The position numbers were made by a program, and so were the translations under genes. Positions 34,327-43,058 of a stretch of 64,000 nt of DNA are shown in pieces. The stretch is from an uncultured Flavobacteriaceae bacterium (lineage in GTDB: Bacteria > Bacteroidota > Bacteroidia > Flavobacteriales > Flavobacteriaceae): NCBI GenBank assembly GCA_947500435.1, contig CANMRV010000001.1, forward strand, positions 186,001 through 250,000, in the 5' to 3' direction. Every line of letters starts with the position of its first letter. Position 1 is the stretch's first letter. Below the pieces are notes generated by a model, which searched no databases, was not told where the DNA came from, and saw only the letters and a list, made by a program, of their open reading frames with translations.

Positions 34327-36042
34327 TCAACTTTCATCTAATTTTTTAAAATATTGCCCCCCAATATTTGTTGTCCTAATCCAAAGACCATTGATGTTAC
34401 CTTTCTTGTCCCTTTCAAATTCAATATTATCGAAATAGTAGGCTTCGCTGGTAAACTTATCAGATTTGTATGGGGTTATTACAAAGTCAACACCACGGTT
34501 ATGAGAAACAGTTAGCATTCCATCCTGCATCAACAATTTATATAGTACATTAAGGTTTTCGCACCAAAATAATCCTGTAAATTCAGTAAGTTGCTTTGTG
34601 TCATACGTGACCAAATCGAATTTCTCATTGAAATATTGAAATTCATTTCCTCCCTCTCCCCAAGCAAAAATCATTAATTCTTTATCAGATTTTTGCTCAA
34701 ATCGGATACTGTAGCTATCTGGATCTTCTGTAAGAACAAAGGTGTTTTTAGAAATTGGTGCAAGCTCACTTTCATTTCCTTCACTGCGATAGTAGTAAAG
34801 TTTGCCATCTCTTAAATTTATTTTTCTCATGTACGAACTCTCTTTGTTCCAATAAGAGCCGCAGAATTTTTGAAGTTCAGGAATGCTTAATTTCATAAAA
34901 TCATTTTCGGTAATACTGTCTTTTTTAACTGTTGTTTTTTCTTTTATAAAATCATTTTTTAAAAATAAATCAGCAATTTTAAGTGCTGCACCTTCGGCAT
35001 GAAAATTTAAAGAATTTCCGAGTACCACCACGCCAAAATCTTGTTCTGGAAATTGAGCGATATACGTCATAAAGCCATAATTTCTTCCATTTTGCTCAAT
35101 TCTTTTAAGTCCTTTATATGGACTCGTAAATTGCCCATATACAGCATACGTAGATGAACCATAACCGTGCGTAGATGAACCATCATTAAGAGTGGCAGGG
35201 ATATACATTTTTTTGATAAGGTCAAGGTTTCCTACCTTGGGTGATCCAAAATTCAACATCCAACGAGCCATGTCTTCAGCAGTAGAGTAAAGTGTAAAAT
35301 CAATAGGATAATTAAAATAGTTTTCATTTTTAAAATTTTCGCCACTATTTGAATACATGTTAGATCGATTTCTTATTAAGCTATTTTCAACATTTCCATA
35401 AACCGTATTGGTCATATAAAGCGGTTTGAATATCTGAGTCTCTACAAAATCTGTAAAAGAATTTCCTGATACTTTAGCTATAATTTCAGAAGCCAACAAA
35501 GTTCCTGAATCACAAAAACGATATCTAACACCGGCATCGTAAACATTAGCACTAAGCCCATAAATTATTTCAAGTGCTTGCTCCCTTGTCTTAATATCCT
35601 TCACTTCCCAACCAGCAAGCCGTTGAAGCGTTGAAAAATTAGGGATGCCATGAGTATGGGTTAGCAGATGATGTACTGTAATAGGTTTTCCAAAATCAGG
35701 CATTTCAGGAAGATACTTCTGTATATTATCTTCTAAAGAAAGTTTTCCTTGTGATTCAAGCAATAGAACAGCAAAAGCAACAATTTGATTTTGGACTGAA
35801 TTTAATTGAAATTTAGTGTCTGTCGAAATGGGTATTTGGTGTTCAAGGTTAGCACTCCCAAATTGGTTAGAATATATTATTTTGCCACTTTTAACTACAG
35901 CTACCGCTGCCCCGGGTGTTTCAAGTTGATTCCATTCTGAAAATAGTGCTTCTATTTCCTTGTCAAATGGCTGTTCGGGATTTTGAGCTATTACAACAAG
36001 TGAAGTTAGAATTAGAAATATTGTTGAATAATGGGTTTTCAT
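34327..36042 (-). CDS. Exported serine-hydrolase-like pseudoenzyme (class C beta-lactamase fold)
   Basis: The 571-residue protein has a signal peptide (IFLILTSLVVIAQ) and a class C beta-lactamase fold (about 28-345): GAAVAVVKSGKIIYSNQFGSANLE and ITVHHLLTHTHGIPNF align well with active relatives. All three catalytic motifs are altered, however. Ser-x-x-Lys reads SVQN (S82-N85), the Tyr-x-Asn site reads FCD (176-178), and the third His-x-Gly site reads QNG (317-319). A C-terminal lipocalin-like domain (about 385-570) follows, as in many full-length homologues. It therefore probably binds rather than cleaves a ligand. Confidence 0.8.
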   Translation of the reverse strand: MKTHYSTIFLILTSLVVIAQNPEQPFDKEIEALFSEWNQLETPGAAVAVVKSGKIIYSNQFGSANLEHQIPISTDTKFQLNSVQNQIVAFAVLLLESQGKLSLEDNIQKYLPEMPDFGKPITVHHLLTHTHGIPNFSTLQRLAGWEVKDIKTREQALEIIYGLSANVYDAGVRYRFCDSGTLLASEIIAKVSGNSFTDFVETQIFKPLYMTNTVYGNVENSLIRNRSNMYSNSGENFKNENYFNYPIDFTLYSTAEDMARWMLNFGSPKVGNLDLIKKMYIPATLNDGSSTHGYGSSTYAVYGQFTSPYKGLKRIEQNGRNYGFMTYIAQFPEQDFGVVVLGNSLNFHAEGAALKIADLFLKNDFIKEKTTVKKDSITENDFMKLSIPELQKFCGSYWNKESSYMRKINLRDGKLYYYRSEGNESELAPISKNTFVLTEDPDSYSIRFEQKSDKELMIFAWGEGGNEFQYFNEKFDLVTYDTKQLTEFTGLFWCENLNVLYKLLMQDGMLTVSHNRGVDFVITPYKSDKFTSEAYYFDNIEFERDKKGNINGLWIRTTNIGGQYFKKLDES

Positions 36043-36065
36043 TTATTTCGGGTTTTAGATTTTAA

Positions 36066-37274
36066 TTATTGAGGTTGTATTCGAATTATCTTCCCATTCG
36101 TGGGTTCGTTGAGGTATTCGGTAAGGATGTATATTTTTCCTTCCGGACTTATGACCGCCTTCCGCGAACGTTCTCGATTGTCAACAAAGAGTTCTTCCAT
36201 ACTTTTCACAGTTTCCCCTTCAAGACGAATTCGCCAAAGACTGCCGCGGGAGAGCCCTGGTACGATTAAATTGTTTTTCCAATTGGGGAACTCATCTCCG
36301 GTGTAAAATGTGATTCCGGTGGGGGCGACGGTATGTTTCCAGTACCAAATGGGGTCTGTATACACTATGCCCTCTACTTTTTGTGGTACGAATTTATTTC
36401 CGCGATACGTGCCTGTTGTGATGACGGGCCAACCGTAGTTCGCTCCTTTTTTAAGCATGTTAATCTCATCACCTTGATTGGTGCCGTGCTCGCTAAACCA
36501 TATGTTTCCCGTTTTAGGTTCTACCGTGATTCCTTGGGCAGCTCGAATTCCGGAGGCATATAATCCAGGAATGGCATCCGTACCAAAATCAGGGTTATCC
36601 ACAGGAATACTTCCATCCGGATTAAGTCTGTAAATTTTTCCCCGCCTATCGCTTAGGTCTTGTGCAATGGGTATTTCAGGTTGGTAATCTTCGTTAAAAA
36701 GTCGTTCACCGACGGTGATATATAGTTTTCCGTCAGGACCAAAAGTCATCCCTCCCCCAAAATGAAATAAACCATGGGAATAGGGCAGTGCCAATAGTAG
36801 TTGTTTGACATTGACTAAAGAATCATTTTGCAATTCTGCGCGTATCACCTTTGTGGTAGCTCCACCTTCTCCTTTGGCGGTGTACGAAATGTAGAGTTGT
36901 TGGTTTGTTTCAAAATTGGGATCGGTTAACACCTCTAAAATTCCTGCATTATAGGTCACTTTCGTCTCATCCTCCAATCCTCCAGGAAATGTTCCTTTTG
37001 TATAATCTGCTTTTCTATAGGTAAGGCTATCCGTTTTGTCTGTGGGAAATCCTTTGATGCTCTGTTTTTCTTTAGTATTCAAATCAATGCGCAGAAGGTC
37101 ACCGTCTTTTTCGGAAAGCAAGACTTCTGTTTCCGATAAAAAGGCCATGCTCCACGGGCGTGATAAACCGTCAATAATGGTTTCTTTTGCAGGAATGGGG
37201 TAAGACGGAGCTTCTACTTTTACTTCGGTTTTGCAGGCCGAGAGAATCAGAAGAGCTAACAGTATTTTTTTCAT
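36066..37274 (-). CDS. PQQ-dependent sugar dehydrogenase-type propeller lipoprotein
   Basis: The 402-residue protein has a lipoprotein signal (LLALLILSAC, Cys14) and the six-bladed GSDH (glucose/sorbosone dehydrogenase) propeller. Landmarks are GLSRPWSMAFLSETEVLLSEK at the start, FHFGGGMTFGPDGKLYITVGER, ASGIRAAQGITVEPKTGNIW, FSEHGTNQGDEIN, GANYGWPVI and APTGITFYTGDEFP. Soluble relatives oxidise aldose sugars in the periplasm using PQQ; many flavobacterial homologues lack proof of PQQ use, so the cofactor is inferred. It is followed on its strand by the pseudoenzyme and preceded by the EreA-like gene with 10-23 base gaps, so the three may form one transcript. Confidence 0.87.
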   Translation of the reverse strand: MKKILLALLILSACKTEVKVEAPSYPIPAKETIIDGLSRPWSMAFLSETEVLLSEKDGDLLRIDLNTKEKQSIKGFPTDKTDSLTYRKADYTKGTFPGGLEDETKVTYNAGILEVLTDPNFETNQQLYISYTAKGEGGATTKVIRAELQNDSLVNVKQLLLALPYSHGLFHFGGGMTFGPDGKLYITVGERLFNEDYQPEIPIAQDLSDRRGKIYRLNPDGSIPVDNPDFGTDAIPGLYASGIRAAQGITVEPKTGNIWFSEHGTNQGDEINMLKKGANYGWPVITTGTYRGNKFVPQKVEGIVYTDPIWYWKHTVAPTGITFYTGDEFPNWKNNLIVPGLSRGSLWRIRLEGETVKSMEELFVDNRERSRKAVISPEGKIYILTEYLNEPTNGKIIRIQPQ

Positions 37275-37284
37275 GGCTTATATT

Positions 37285-38547
37285 TTAGTTATCATAATTC
37301 AAAGTAGCTTCTTTTTCAACAGCCGGAATAACAATCAGGTCATACCGTTTTATCAAATCGTTAATGTTTTCGTTCAAAAGATATTTAACCGGAGTGTACT
37401 GCGATTCTTGAATCATTTGCTGCAGGTCGATGACCGTCCATTGGTTTTTTTTGGCTACTTGTACCAGTGCAGCGAATCGATGCGCCATGGTATTTTTCTG
37501 TTCCATCAAATCTAGAACCACACCGTTTTTAAGTTGATACCGAGGCACTATTCCGATATGTAATGAAGTGCTTCCGTTGTAATCGGCTAGTTCACTAAGC
37601 GTATTCCCAACGCCATAGAAGGCATAGGGTTGAAATCCTCGGGAAAGGAAGTTCATATCCCACTTTACAAATAATTTATCTTGATGAATGTCGAAATCAA
37701 TTCGTTCCAATTCCTGTCGTAGCAATCGCTTTTCCTCATCCACCCGCCATTTGTTTTTCTTAAAGAATTGCTTTTCCGCATAAAACCGGCAGTTTTTAAT
37801 ACTATTGTGGAACGCTTCTACTATGACAGCGTTTTCAGCGGATTTTTCACTGGCAATTTTGAGAAAGTCCTGAATGGGTTTTGAATTTTCAATGGCTTCG
37901 ACAAATGATAGTAAATCTCCATTTCTGTTTGCATACAATTTTTCAACTGTGGTTTTAGATGTTTCATATAAGGAGCGTTGCTTTTTCTGAATCCCTTCGG
38001 ATAGCTTCCCATACATTTGGTCCAGCAGCCAAGGTAGATTGTTCCAAGATTCGTTTCCAAAACCTACAATATTCCATTGGAGTTCTCCAGCTTTTTGAAC
38101 GAATAGGGCATCGGAGACGGACTTCATATCCGGCATTGGAAGGACGAGCCTTTCCTTTTCCGTGAAGGCATATTTGTTATTCAGTGCTTTCAATTTTGAG
38201 AGGATAGTTTTAGGTTCTTCCGTCATGGAATGCAACAAACGAGCAGAAGGAACACCAATACCCAAGGCCATAGTTTTGTATTCAGCTTGATGCAGTTCAG
38301 GAAGTAGTGCAGTCGTAAAATCCGAGCTACTTTTAGAATCCGGATAATCGCCCAACAAGGTAAATTGCGCCTTGGTAATTTCTTTTTTTAGGAAATCCGC
38401 TCCAGCACCTACCAATTGGCCATCCGTTATTTCGAAATGATAAGTTATAGGTTGTAGCGTTTCCAATGAAAGGGAATCTTGCCCTATAACACAAGTTGAA
38501 ACGCCCAAGAAAAAAATTAGAAAAACGGACTTTTGAATTGAACTCAT
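37285..38547 (-). CDS. Exported protein related to EreA/ChaN-like hydrolases, active site altered
   Basis: I take the ATG at 38545-38547, giving 420 residues with a clear signal peptide (KSVFLIFFLGVSTCVIGQ). A TTG 7 codons upstream overlaps a minus-7-like sequence. The region about 40-110 has the layout of EreA/ChaN-type proteins, a GADFL opening, a strand ending in LLGD and a second strand ending MALGIG. The usual LGExxH glutamate/histidine and the later strand-end glutamate are replaced (LGDYPD and LGIG). The rest is helical. It may be a non-catalytic family member; the family link is by pattern only. Confidence 0.55.
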   Translation of the reverse strand: MSSIQKSVFLIFFLGVSTCVIGQDSLSLETLQPITYHFEITDGQLVGAGADFLKKEITKAQFTLLGDYPDSKSSSDFTTALLPELHQAEYKTMALGIGVPSARLLHSMTEEPKTILSKLKALNNKYAFTEKERLVLPMPDMKSVSDALFVQKAGELQWNIVGFGNESWNNLPWLLDQMYGKLSEGIQKKQRSLYETSKTTVEKLYANRNGDLLSFVEAIENSKPIQDFLKIASEKSAENAVIVEAFHNSIKNCRFYAEKQFFKKNKWRVDEEKRLLRQELERIDFDIHQDKLFVKWDMNFLSRGFQPYAFYGVGNTLSELADYNGSTSLHIGIVPRYQLKNGVVLDLMEQKNTMAHRFAALVQVAKKNQWTVIDLQQMIQESQYTPVKYLLNENINDLIKRYDLIVIPAVEKEATLNYDN

Positions 38548-38565
38548 AGCATCGTTAATTTGAGT

Positions 38566-38573
38566 CAAAACTA
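38566..38573 (-). promoter_or_regulatory. Putative minus-7 element deciding the start of the EreA-like gene
   Basis: On the minus strand it reads TAGTTTTG (TAnnTTTG), 18 bases before the ATG at 38547. It covers the alternative TTG start, which is therefore unlikely to be used. Confidence 0.4.
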
Positions 38574-38625
38574 TAGGAGCCCTTTCTTAAATCCTTTAAA
38601 AATCATGATTCTTAAAACGAAAAAG

Positions 38626-39633
38626 CTATGCTAGACGAAATTTATTCCGGTATTGTGAAGGGGTTAATTGGGTGGCAGATTTAAAAGCCAAATTGAAGGA
38701 AGTAACATTTCCAAAGCCGCAGTCATAGGCCACTGTAGCAATTTTTTCTTGCGCATAAGCCGAGTCGACCAAGAGGTCTTTGGCCTTTTGAATACGATAC
38801 TGGTTCACAAACTCGGAAAAATTCTGTTGTTCGTTTTCATTGATGACCTGGGATACATCCCGAGAGGGAATTCCTAATTTTTGCGCCACTTGGGTCATAT
38901 TCAATTCGCTGTCAAGGTAAAGGGTTTCGGCTTCAAAGAGTTTCCGAATTTCTTGCATGTACTTTTTTGAAGTTACCGCATCCATTGAGGAGTTCTTATA
39001 CTTTTCCAAAGCAAAAACAGGTTGCTTCAAAAGGAGAAAAGAGAAAGCATAGAGTAGGAACGAAAAGAAAATCGCACCTCCAAGATAATACGGAATCAAT
39101 CCAAAAAGATTCCCCATATAAAATATCCAGATTAAGACCACGCCAATGACCAAGTTGCGATACCATACCCAAACTGACCGCTTGGCTTGCGCTTTATGAT
39201 TTACCAATAAACCGATGGTCAACACCAAGTAAACTGCCAAATGCGAAAAGGCAAGAAGATAGCTGGTGTTCGGAAATGCTCCATAACCGTTGGGTATGTA
39301 ATTGCAAAAGCAGACGAAAAGAACAAACGGAACCAGATGCCAGTAATTGCGCTTAGAAAACCCCTTTTCTTTCCCCAAGAGTAACCGACCATAAAACCAA
39401 AGAAACGGTCCCGCCATCATTACGCCCGATATGCCTAAATTACGCTGCCAGGGTTCCAAATCGAGATAGACATTCAGAATCGATTTCCCAATACGAATGG
39501 TAAGCCCGAGGAGTACAAAAGCCAGAAACAGATTCGCTTTGCGATTGCCCTTTTTAAGTGTAAGCAGATACACGCACAGAAAAATCGCTTGCGCAATACC
39601 CAAAGAACTTAAGACCAGAACAATGGAATCCAT
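38626..39633 (-). CDS. Membrane-bound AraC-family transcriptional regulator
   Basis: The 335-residue protein has an N-terminal membrane domain with about seven hydrophobic segments (first IVLVLSSLGIAQAIFLCVYLL, last FFSFLLYAFSFLLL) and a C-terminal AraC double helix-turn-helix (about 228-335: LNMTQVAQKLGIPSRDVSQVINE and KIATVAYDCGFGNVTSFNLAFKS). This 7TM-AraC architecture is common in Bacteroidota and should sense a membrane-soluble or extracellular signal. It is divergent from a second protein of the same architecture at 39755, with 121 bases between them. Confidence 0.88.
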   Translation of the reverse strand: MDSIVLVLSSLGIAQAIFLCVYLLTLKKGNRKANLFLAFVLLGLTIRIGKSILNVYLDLEPWQRNLGISGVMMAGPFLWFYGRLLLGKEKGFSKRNYWHLVPFVLFVCFCNYIPNGYGAFPNTSYLLAFSHLAVYLVLTIGLLVNHKAQAKRSVWVWYRNLVIGVVLIWIFYMGNLFGLIPYYLGGAIFFSFLLYAFSFLLLKQPVFALEKYKNSSMDAVTSKKYMQEIRKLFEAETLYLDSELNMTQVAQKLGIPSRDVSQVINENEQQNFSEFVNQYRIQKAKDLLVDSAYAQEKIATVAYDCGFGNVTSFNLAFKSATQLTPSQYRNKFRLA

Positions 39634-39727
39634 AGTAGTGTTTTACACCTTTAAAGGTATCAAAAACCCTTGGATCATCATATGTATTCTTTATTAGGTT
39701 CCTGTTTTATCCTTGCAAAGAATACGA

Positions 39728-39735
39728 TATATTTG
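39728..39735 (+). promoter_or_regulatory. Putative minus-7 element of the plus-strand membrane AraC gene
   Basis: TATATTTG matches TAnnTTTG, 19 bases before the ATG at 39755. A 12-base palindrome ACCTTTAAAGGT at 39647-39658 lies on the other side of the same divergent spacer and could be an operator. Confidence 0.4.
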
Positions 39736-39754
39736 AAGGAGTAACCCCTCGCCG

Positions 39755-40957
39755 ATGCAAATGCTACCCTTACAGGGCTTTCCACAGTTTAATATTTACA
39801 GCACCCCCTTATTGATTTTGGTGGTGCAGGGGCTTATATTGTGTTTTTTACTGTACGGCAGATATTACAAAAGACGTTCGGTGCTAGATGTATTGTTGGC
39901 CTGTATTTTATTGATTATGTGTTACCATAGAACCACCTACACCATTGGTTTTATGGATTGGTATGATACCTACCGCAACACGAAAATCAACTACTTTTTG
40001 GTGAATATGGAAATGCTGATGGCACCGCTCATCTATTTTTACGTAAAAAGTGCCTTGACGCCTAATTTTAAGCTTCAAAAAAAGCATATCAAACATTTTA
40101 TTCCCTGGGTCATCTTTTTTGTGCTTAAGATGGGAATTTTGATATATGATGCCCAACAACCGGGGTTTGCAGATAGTCAGAATGGGTATTTGGTAGTCAA
40201 TTTTGAATGGCCTTATCTCAATCGGATTGTATCAGTTTTTTCGACAGCACAGATGCTTTTGTATTTGGCCTTCTCTTTTCAACTCTTCTATAATTACAAA
40301 AGGGACATACAACAGTTTTTTTCCAATACCGCTAAAAAGGAATTGAACTGGATTCGTAATTTCCTCTTCATCTACTCTTTTATTTTCCTATACGGAATAT
40401 GTCAAATTTTCATAGAAGAATTTATTGTAGAAATGAGCTGGACACAACGATGGTGGATACAATTCTTCTCTGCCTTGGCACTCCTTTATTTTGGAGTGAA
40501 AGGCTATTTTACGGACTTTGATTTTCTAAGCATTTTTGAAAAACCCAAAAGCGGCTTCGAACCAAAACTTTCTGTAGCGAATGCTGACGGCGTTTCTGAA
40601 AAGGTTGAAACAGGAAAAAAAGCTATCAACACATTATTTCAAGAAGAAAAGATTTTTCTTGACCCCGAATTAAACCTGACTCAATTGTCTGAAAAGACCG
40701 AATTGAACCGAGCTGAAGTCTCCGAAATCATCAATTTGGGTTTTGGAAAGAATTTTAATGACTTTGTCAATCAGTTTCGAATTGAAGAATTCAAAAGGCG
40801 TTTGGGTGGTGGCGACCATCAACAATTTTCTTTGGTTGGTTTGGCCTTCGAATGCGGATTCAATAGCAAGGCTACCTTTAATCGCGTCTTCAAAAAAGAG
40901 GTGAAACTTACACCCACCGAATACCTGAACACCCTGAAAAACCAAGGTCTCAAATAA
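39755..40957 (+). CDS. Second membrane-bound AraC-family regulator
   Basis: The 400-residue protein has an N-terminal multi-pass membrane domain (about seven segments, from LLILVVQGLILCFLLYG to WWIQFFSALALLYFGVKGYF) and a C-terminal AraC domain (about 295-395: LNLTQLSEKTELNRAEVSEIIN and SLVGLAFECGFNSKATFNRVFKK). It is a divergent paralogue of the regulator at 38626. Its stop codon lies inside a 19-base hairpin that may end its transcript. The signal and targets are unknown. Confidence 0.88.
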   Translation: MQMLPLQGFPQFNIYSTPLLILVVQGLILCFLLYGRYYKRRSVLDVLLACILLIMCYHRTTYTIGFMDWYDTYRNTKINYFLVNMEMLMAPLIYFYVKSALTPNFKLQKKHIKHFIPWVIFFVLKMGILIYDAQQPGFADSQNGYLVVNFEWPYLNRIVSVFSTAQMLLYLAFSFQLFYNYKRDIQQFFSNTAKKELNWIRNFLFIYSFIFLYGICQIFIEEFIVEMSWTQRWWIQFFSALALLYFGVKGYFTDFDFLSIFEKPKSGFEPKLSVANADGVSEKVETGKKAINTLFQEEKIFLDPELNLTQLSEKTELNRAEVSEIINLGFGKNFNDFVNQFRIEEFKRRLGGGDHQQFSLVGLAFECGFNSKATFNRVFKKEVKLTPTEYLNTLKNQGLK

Positions 40958-40965
40958 TTTGAGAC
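40947..40965 (+). terminator. Hairpin across the AraC stop codon
   Basis: GTCTCAAAT, one base, ATTTGAGAC: a perfect 9-base stem including the TAA at 40955-40957. It is immediately followed by a second palindrome GAGACGTCTC (40961-40970) and then CATTTTATTT. It is terminator-like, but the T-run is weak. Confidence 0.5.
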
Positions 40966-41061
40966 GTCTCCATTTTATTTAAGTCGTTGGGGCAAGCACA
41001 CTTTCCCAAATTTGCTCCAGTAAGAACCCCAAACGGGTTCATAATCTTAAATTAAAATATC

Positions 41062-41670
41062 ATGAGAAAAACAACAATCATTATCACAGTACTTTTATTC
41101 GTATTCACTTCGTGTAGCACAGCGCAAAAATCGAATCTTGAAATTCCACCCAAATCCACTTTGGAATTGGATTACGCCAACTACGAATTATATGAGCTAC
41201 AATTGCGAAACAACACAGGAAAAGAAATTCGAATAGACGTACGAAACAAAGAAACAGAGGAATTTGTAAGCGGTTTTGGTCTTGGGCCTTTGGGCAAAGT
41301 AGAAGTGTTAGTCGCAAAAGGCAGTAAAATTGTGTTTTCCAATACATCCGAAAAAATGGGAAGAGTTACGATAAAAGTGACCGAAAAGAAAAGAAAAATA
41401 GCAGTTTCCAAAACAGACAACCGCATCAGCTTTAAACTAATCAACCCAAGCGATGAATCGATTCCCTTAATCATTCCGAATGTGATGAACCCGAACTTAT
41501 CACCAAATTCATCGAGCGGGGTAGATTTAAAAATAGGCCAAGAACTTTTATTCAGAAACGGCTTAAAAAGATACGTGCTATTAACCGTGGATGAGTCCAT
41601 CAAAGAAGGTGACGAAATCGATGTCTACGAAGTATTGCAACAACGCAAAAAAGAATTAGGCTTAAAATAG
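41062..41670 (+). CDS. Uncharacterised lipoprotein (202 residues)
   Basis: The lipoprotein signal ends LLFVFTSC (Cys18). The remaining 184 residues are two similar beta-rich stretches. The first (about 30-105) has YELQLRNNTGKEIRIDVRN, and the second (about 110-195) has NRISFKLINPSDESIPLIIPN and ends DEIDVYEVLQQ. Both look like small beta-sandwich domains, perhaps an internal duplication. No motif is recognised. A single gene, preceded by the AraC hairpin and followed by a family-B repeat, which suggests it is its own transcript. Confidence 0.65.
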   Translation: MRKTTIIITVLLFVFTSCSTAQKSNLEIPPKSTLELDYANYELYELQLRNNTGKEIRIDVRNKETEEFVSGFGLGPLGKVEVLVAKGSKIVFSNTSEKMGRVTIKVTEKKRKIAVSKTDNRISFKLINPSDESIPLIIPNVMNPNLSPNSSSGVDLKIGQELLFRNGLKRYVLLTVDESIKEGDEIDVYEVLQQRKKELGLK

Positions 41671-41694
41671 AAATCTAAGATGAAACATTTTTTC

Positions 41695-41760
41695 AGCTCC
41701 CCTCCTAATTCTAGGAGGGGAATGAATTTCCCGCCAACCGGCGGGGAAGAAAGGGGTGGT
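41695..41760. repeat. Family-B palindromic repeat
   Basis: AGCTCCCCTCCTAATTCTAG, GAGGGGAATGAATTTCCCG, then CCGGCGGGGAAGAAAGGGG. The order of elements (hairpin, AATGAATT, second hairpin, GAAGAAAGGGG) is the same as in 25351-25420, although the hairpin loops differ. Confidence 0.75.
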
Positions 41761-41795
41761 TACCCTAGGAACACCAAAAAGCCAATCAACCTATA

Positions 41796-41860
41796 CTGTC
41801 ACATCGAGCGGAGTCGAGATGCATTCGTGTTCCTAGGCCTTCGACTCCGCTCAGGATGAC
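41796..41860. repeat. Family-A palindromic repeat, two inverted units
   Basis: CTGTCACATCGAGCGGAGTC at the left and a reversed unit TTCGACTCCGCTCAGGATGAC at the right, joined by GTGTTCCTAGGC. It lies between the lipoprotein and the aldo/keto reductase, in convergent orientation to both, and could end both transcripts. Confidence 0.8.
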
Positions 41861-41892
41861 GGACTAGTGAAATGAATTTATTTACCAACAAC

Positions 41893-42840
41893 CTAAATCC
41901 CCTCAAAATACCTCACCATTTTCTCCCGGCCATTCGTATCAGGCAAAACCCCATACCCAGCACCCATATTATCAACAAGGTGTTTTAATTTCGAAGTACC
42001 CGGAATCACACAAGTCACCCCAGGATTAGAAAGAATAAATTTTAAAAAATACTGCCCCCAACTTTCAATCCCATATTCAGAAGCCCAATCAGGTACTTCT
42101 TTTCCTTTGACTTTTCTGAACAAATTGCCACTATCGTAAGGTTGATTAATTAGAACAGCAGTGTTATTTTTTTGACTGGTCTCAAAAAGGGATTTCTCGG
42201 CGTTTCGAGAGCGTATCGAATAATTGAATTGTACAAAATCAGGTCGGTCAGATTTGATGATGGACTCCAAAGTAGGGTGTGCCGAATCGACATAATGCGT
42301 CAAACCCCAGTAGCGTATTTTACCTTCTTCCTTCCAAGCGCGTAATGTTTTTACATGGGTTTCCCAATCGACGAGATTATGAATTTGCATCAAATCCATT
42401 GTAGTGCGTTGCATCTTTTTAAAAGAGGCATTCATCTGGTCGATTCCCGCTTGTCTGCCCGACGTCCATACTTTGGTGGCATAGAAAAATTTGTTTTGAC
42501 TTTCGAGTTGCGCCGCCACGCGACCGACAACAGCCTCAGAAGTACCATACATCGGAGAGGAATCTATCACCGTGCCCCCCAATTTGTACATTTCGGCCAG
42601 TACCTGCTTTCGTTGTTCCAACTCCGCTTGCGAATTCCCGACATCGAAAGTTTGCCAAGTACCCAGCCCGACCATCGGTAATTTTTCTCCAGAACTAGGA
42701 ATCAAGCGCTGCCCCATGGTGACTTCTTTTGAATTTAAAATTGAGATTGAATTTGAAAATGAGAATAGTGTGGGTGAAATACCCAAACCCAAACCCACAA
42801 GTCCGTAACGTTTTAAGATGGTTCTTCTAGAATAGTTCAA
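41893..42840 (-). CDS. Tat-exported aldo/keto reductase
   Basis: The 315-residue protein begins MNYSRRTILKRYGLVGLGLG, a twin-arginine (S-R-R-T) signal, so it is probably folded in the cytoplasm and exported. The rest is an aldo/keto reductase TIM barrel: MVGLGTWQTFD, a VIDSSPMYGTSEAVVGR segment with the catalytic aspartate and tyrosine (SSPMYG), DLMQIHNLVDW and the C-terminal NADPH-site GVTCVIPGTSKLKHLVDN. It reduces an unknown carbonyl compound or steroid-like substrate using NADPH. The only start that keeps the Tat motif at the N-terminus is TTG at 42838-42840. Export of an NADPH enzyme is unusual but recurrent in this group. Confidence 0.82.
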   Translation of the reverse strand: MNYSRRTILKRYGLVGLGLGISPTLFSFSNSISILNSKEVTMGQRLIPSSGEKLPMVGLGTWQTFDVGNSQAELEQRKQVLAEMYKLGGTVIDSSPMYGTSEAVVGRVAAQLESQNKFFYATKVWTSGRQAGIDQMNASFKKMQRTTMDLMQIHNLVDWETHVKTLRAWKEEGKIRYWGLTHYVDSAHPTLESIIKSDRPDFVQFNYSIRSRNAEKSLFETSQKNNTAVLINQPYDSGNLFRKVKGKEVPDWASEYGIESWGQYFLKFILSNPGVTCVIPGTSKLKHLVDNMGAGYGVLPDTNGREKMVRYFEGI

Positions 42841-42940
42841 AACTGCTGATGTATGGGTTGATATGCTTTAAATTACCCTTTTTCGATGAAAGATGCTGTT
42901 AAGAGTTTGTGAAATGGTTTTTCTAACCTGCAGTATATAG

Positions 42941-42990
42941 GTCCTCCCCTTTTTTCAAGGGGAGGTGCCCGCAGGGCGGAGGGGTCCTGG
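42941..42990. repeat. Family-B-type hairpin cluster
   Basis: GTCCTCCCCTTTTTTCAAGG with GGAGGTGCCCGCAGGGCGGAG and GGGGTCC: nested CCTCCCC/GGGGAGG and GCCCGCAGGGC hairpins in the spacer upstream of the aldo/keto reductase. A half-copy (GGTCCTCCCCTTTTT) recurs near 43583. Confidence 0.65.
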
Positions 42991-43022
42991 TGAAGGTATC
43001 TAGAAAGACGAAACAACCACCA

Positions 43023-43057
43023 CTGTCACCTCGAGCGGAGTCGAGAGCCTAGGAACA
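43023..43057. repeat. Family-A palindromic repeat, single unit
   Basis: CTGTCACCTCGAGCGGAGTC followed by GAGAGCCTAGGAACA. It lies in a 290-base spacer that also holds a family-B and a family-C element. Confidence 0.85.
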
Positions 43058-43058
43058 T

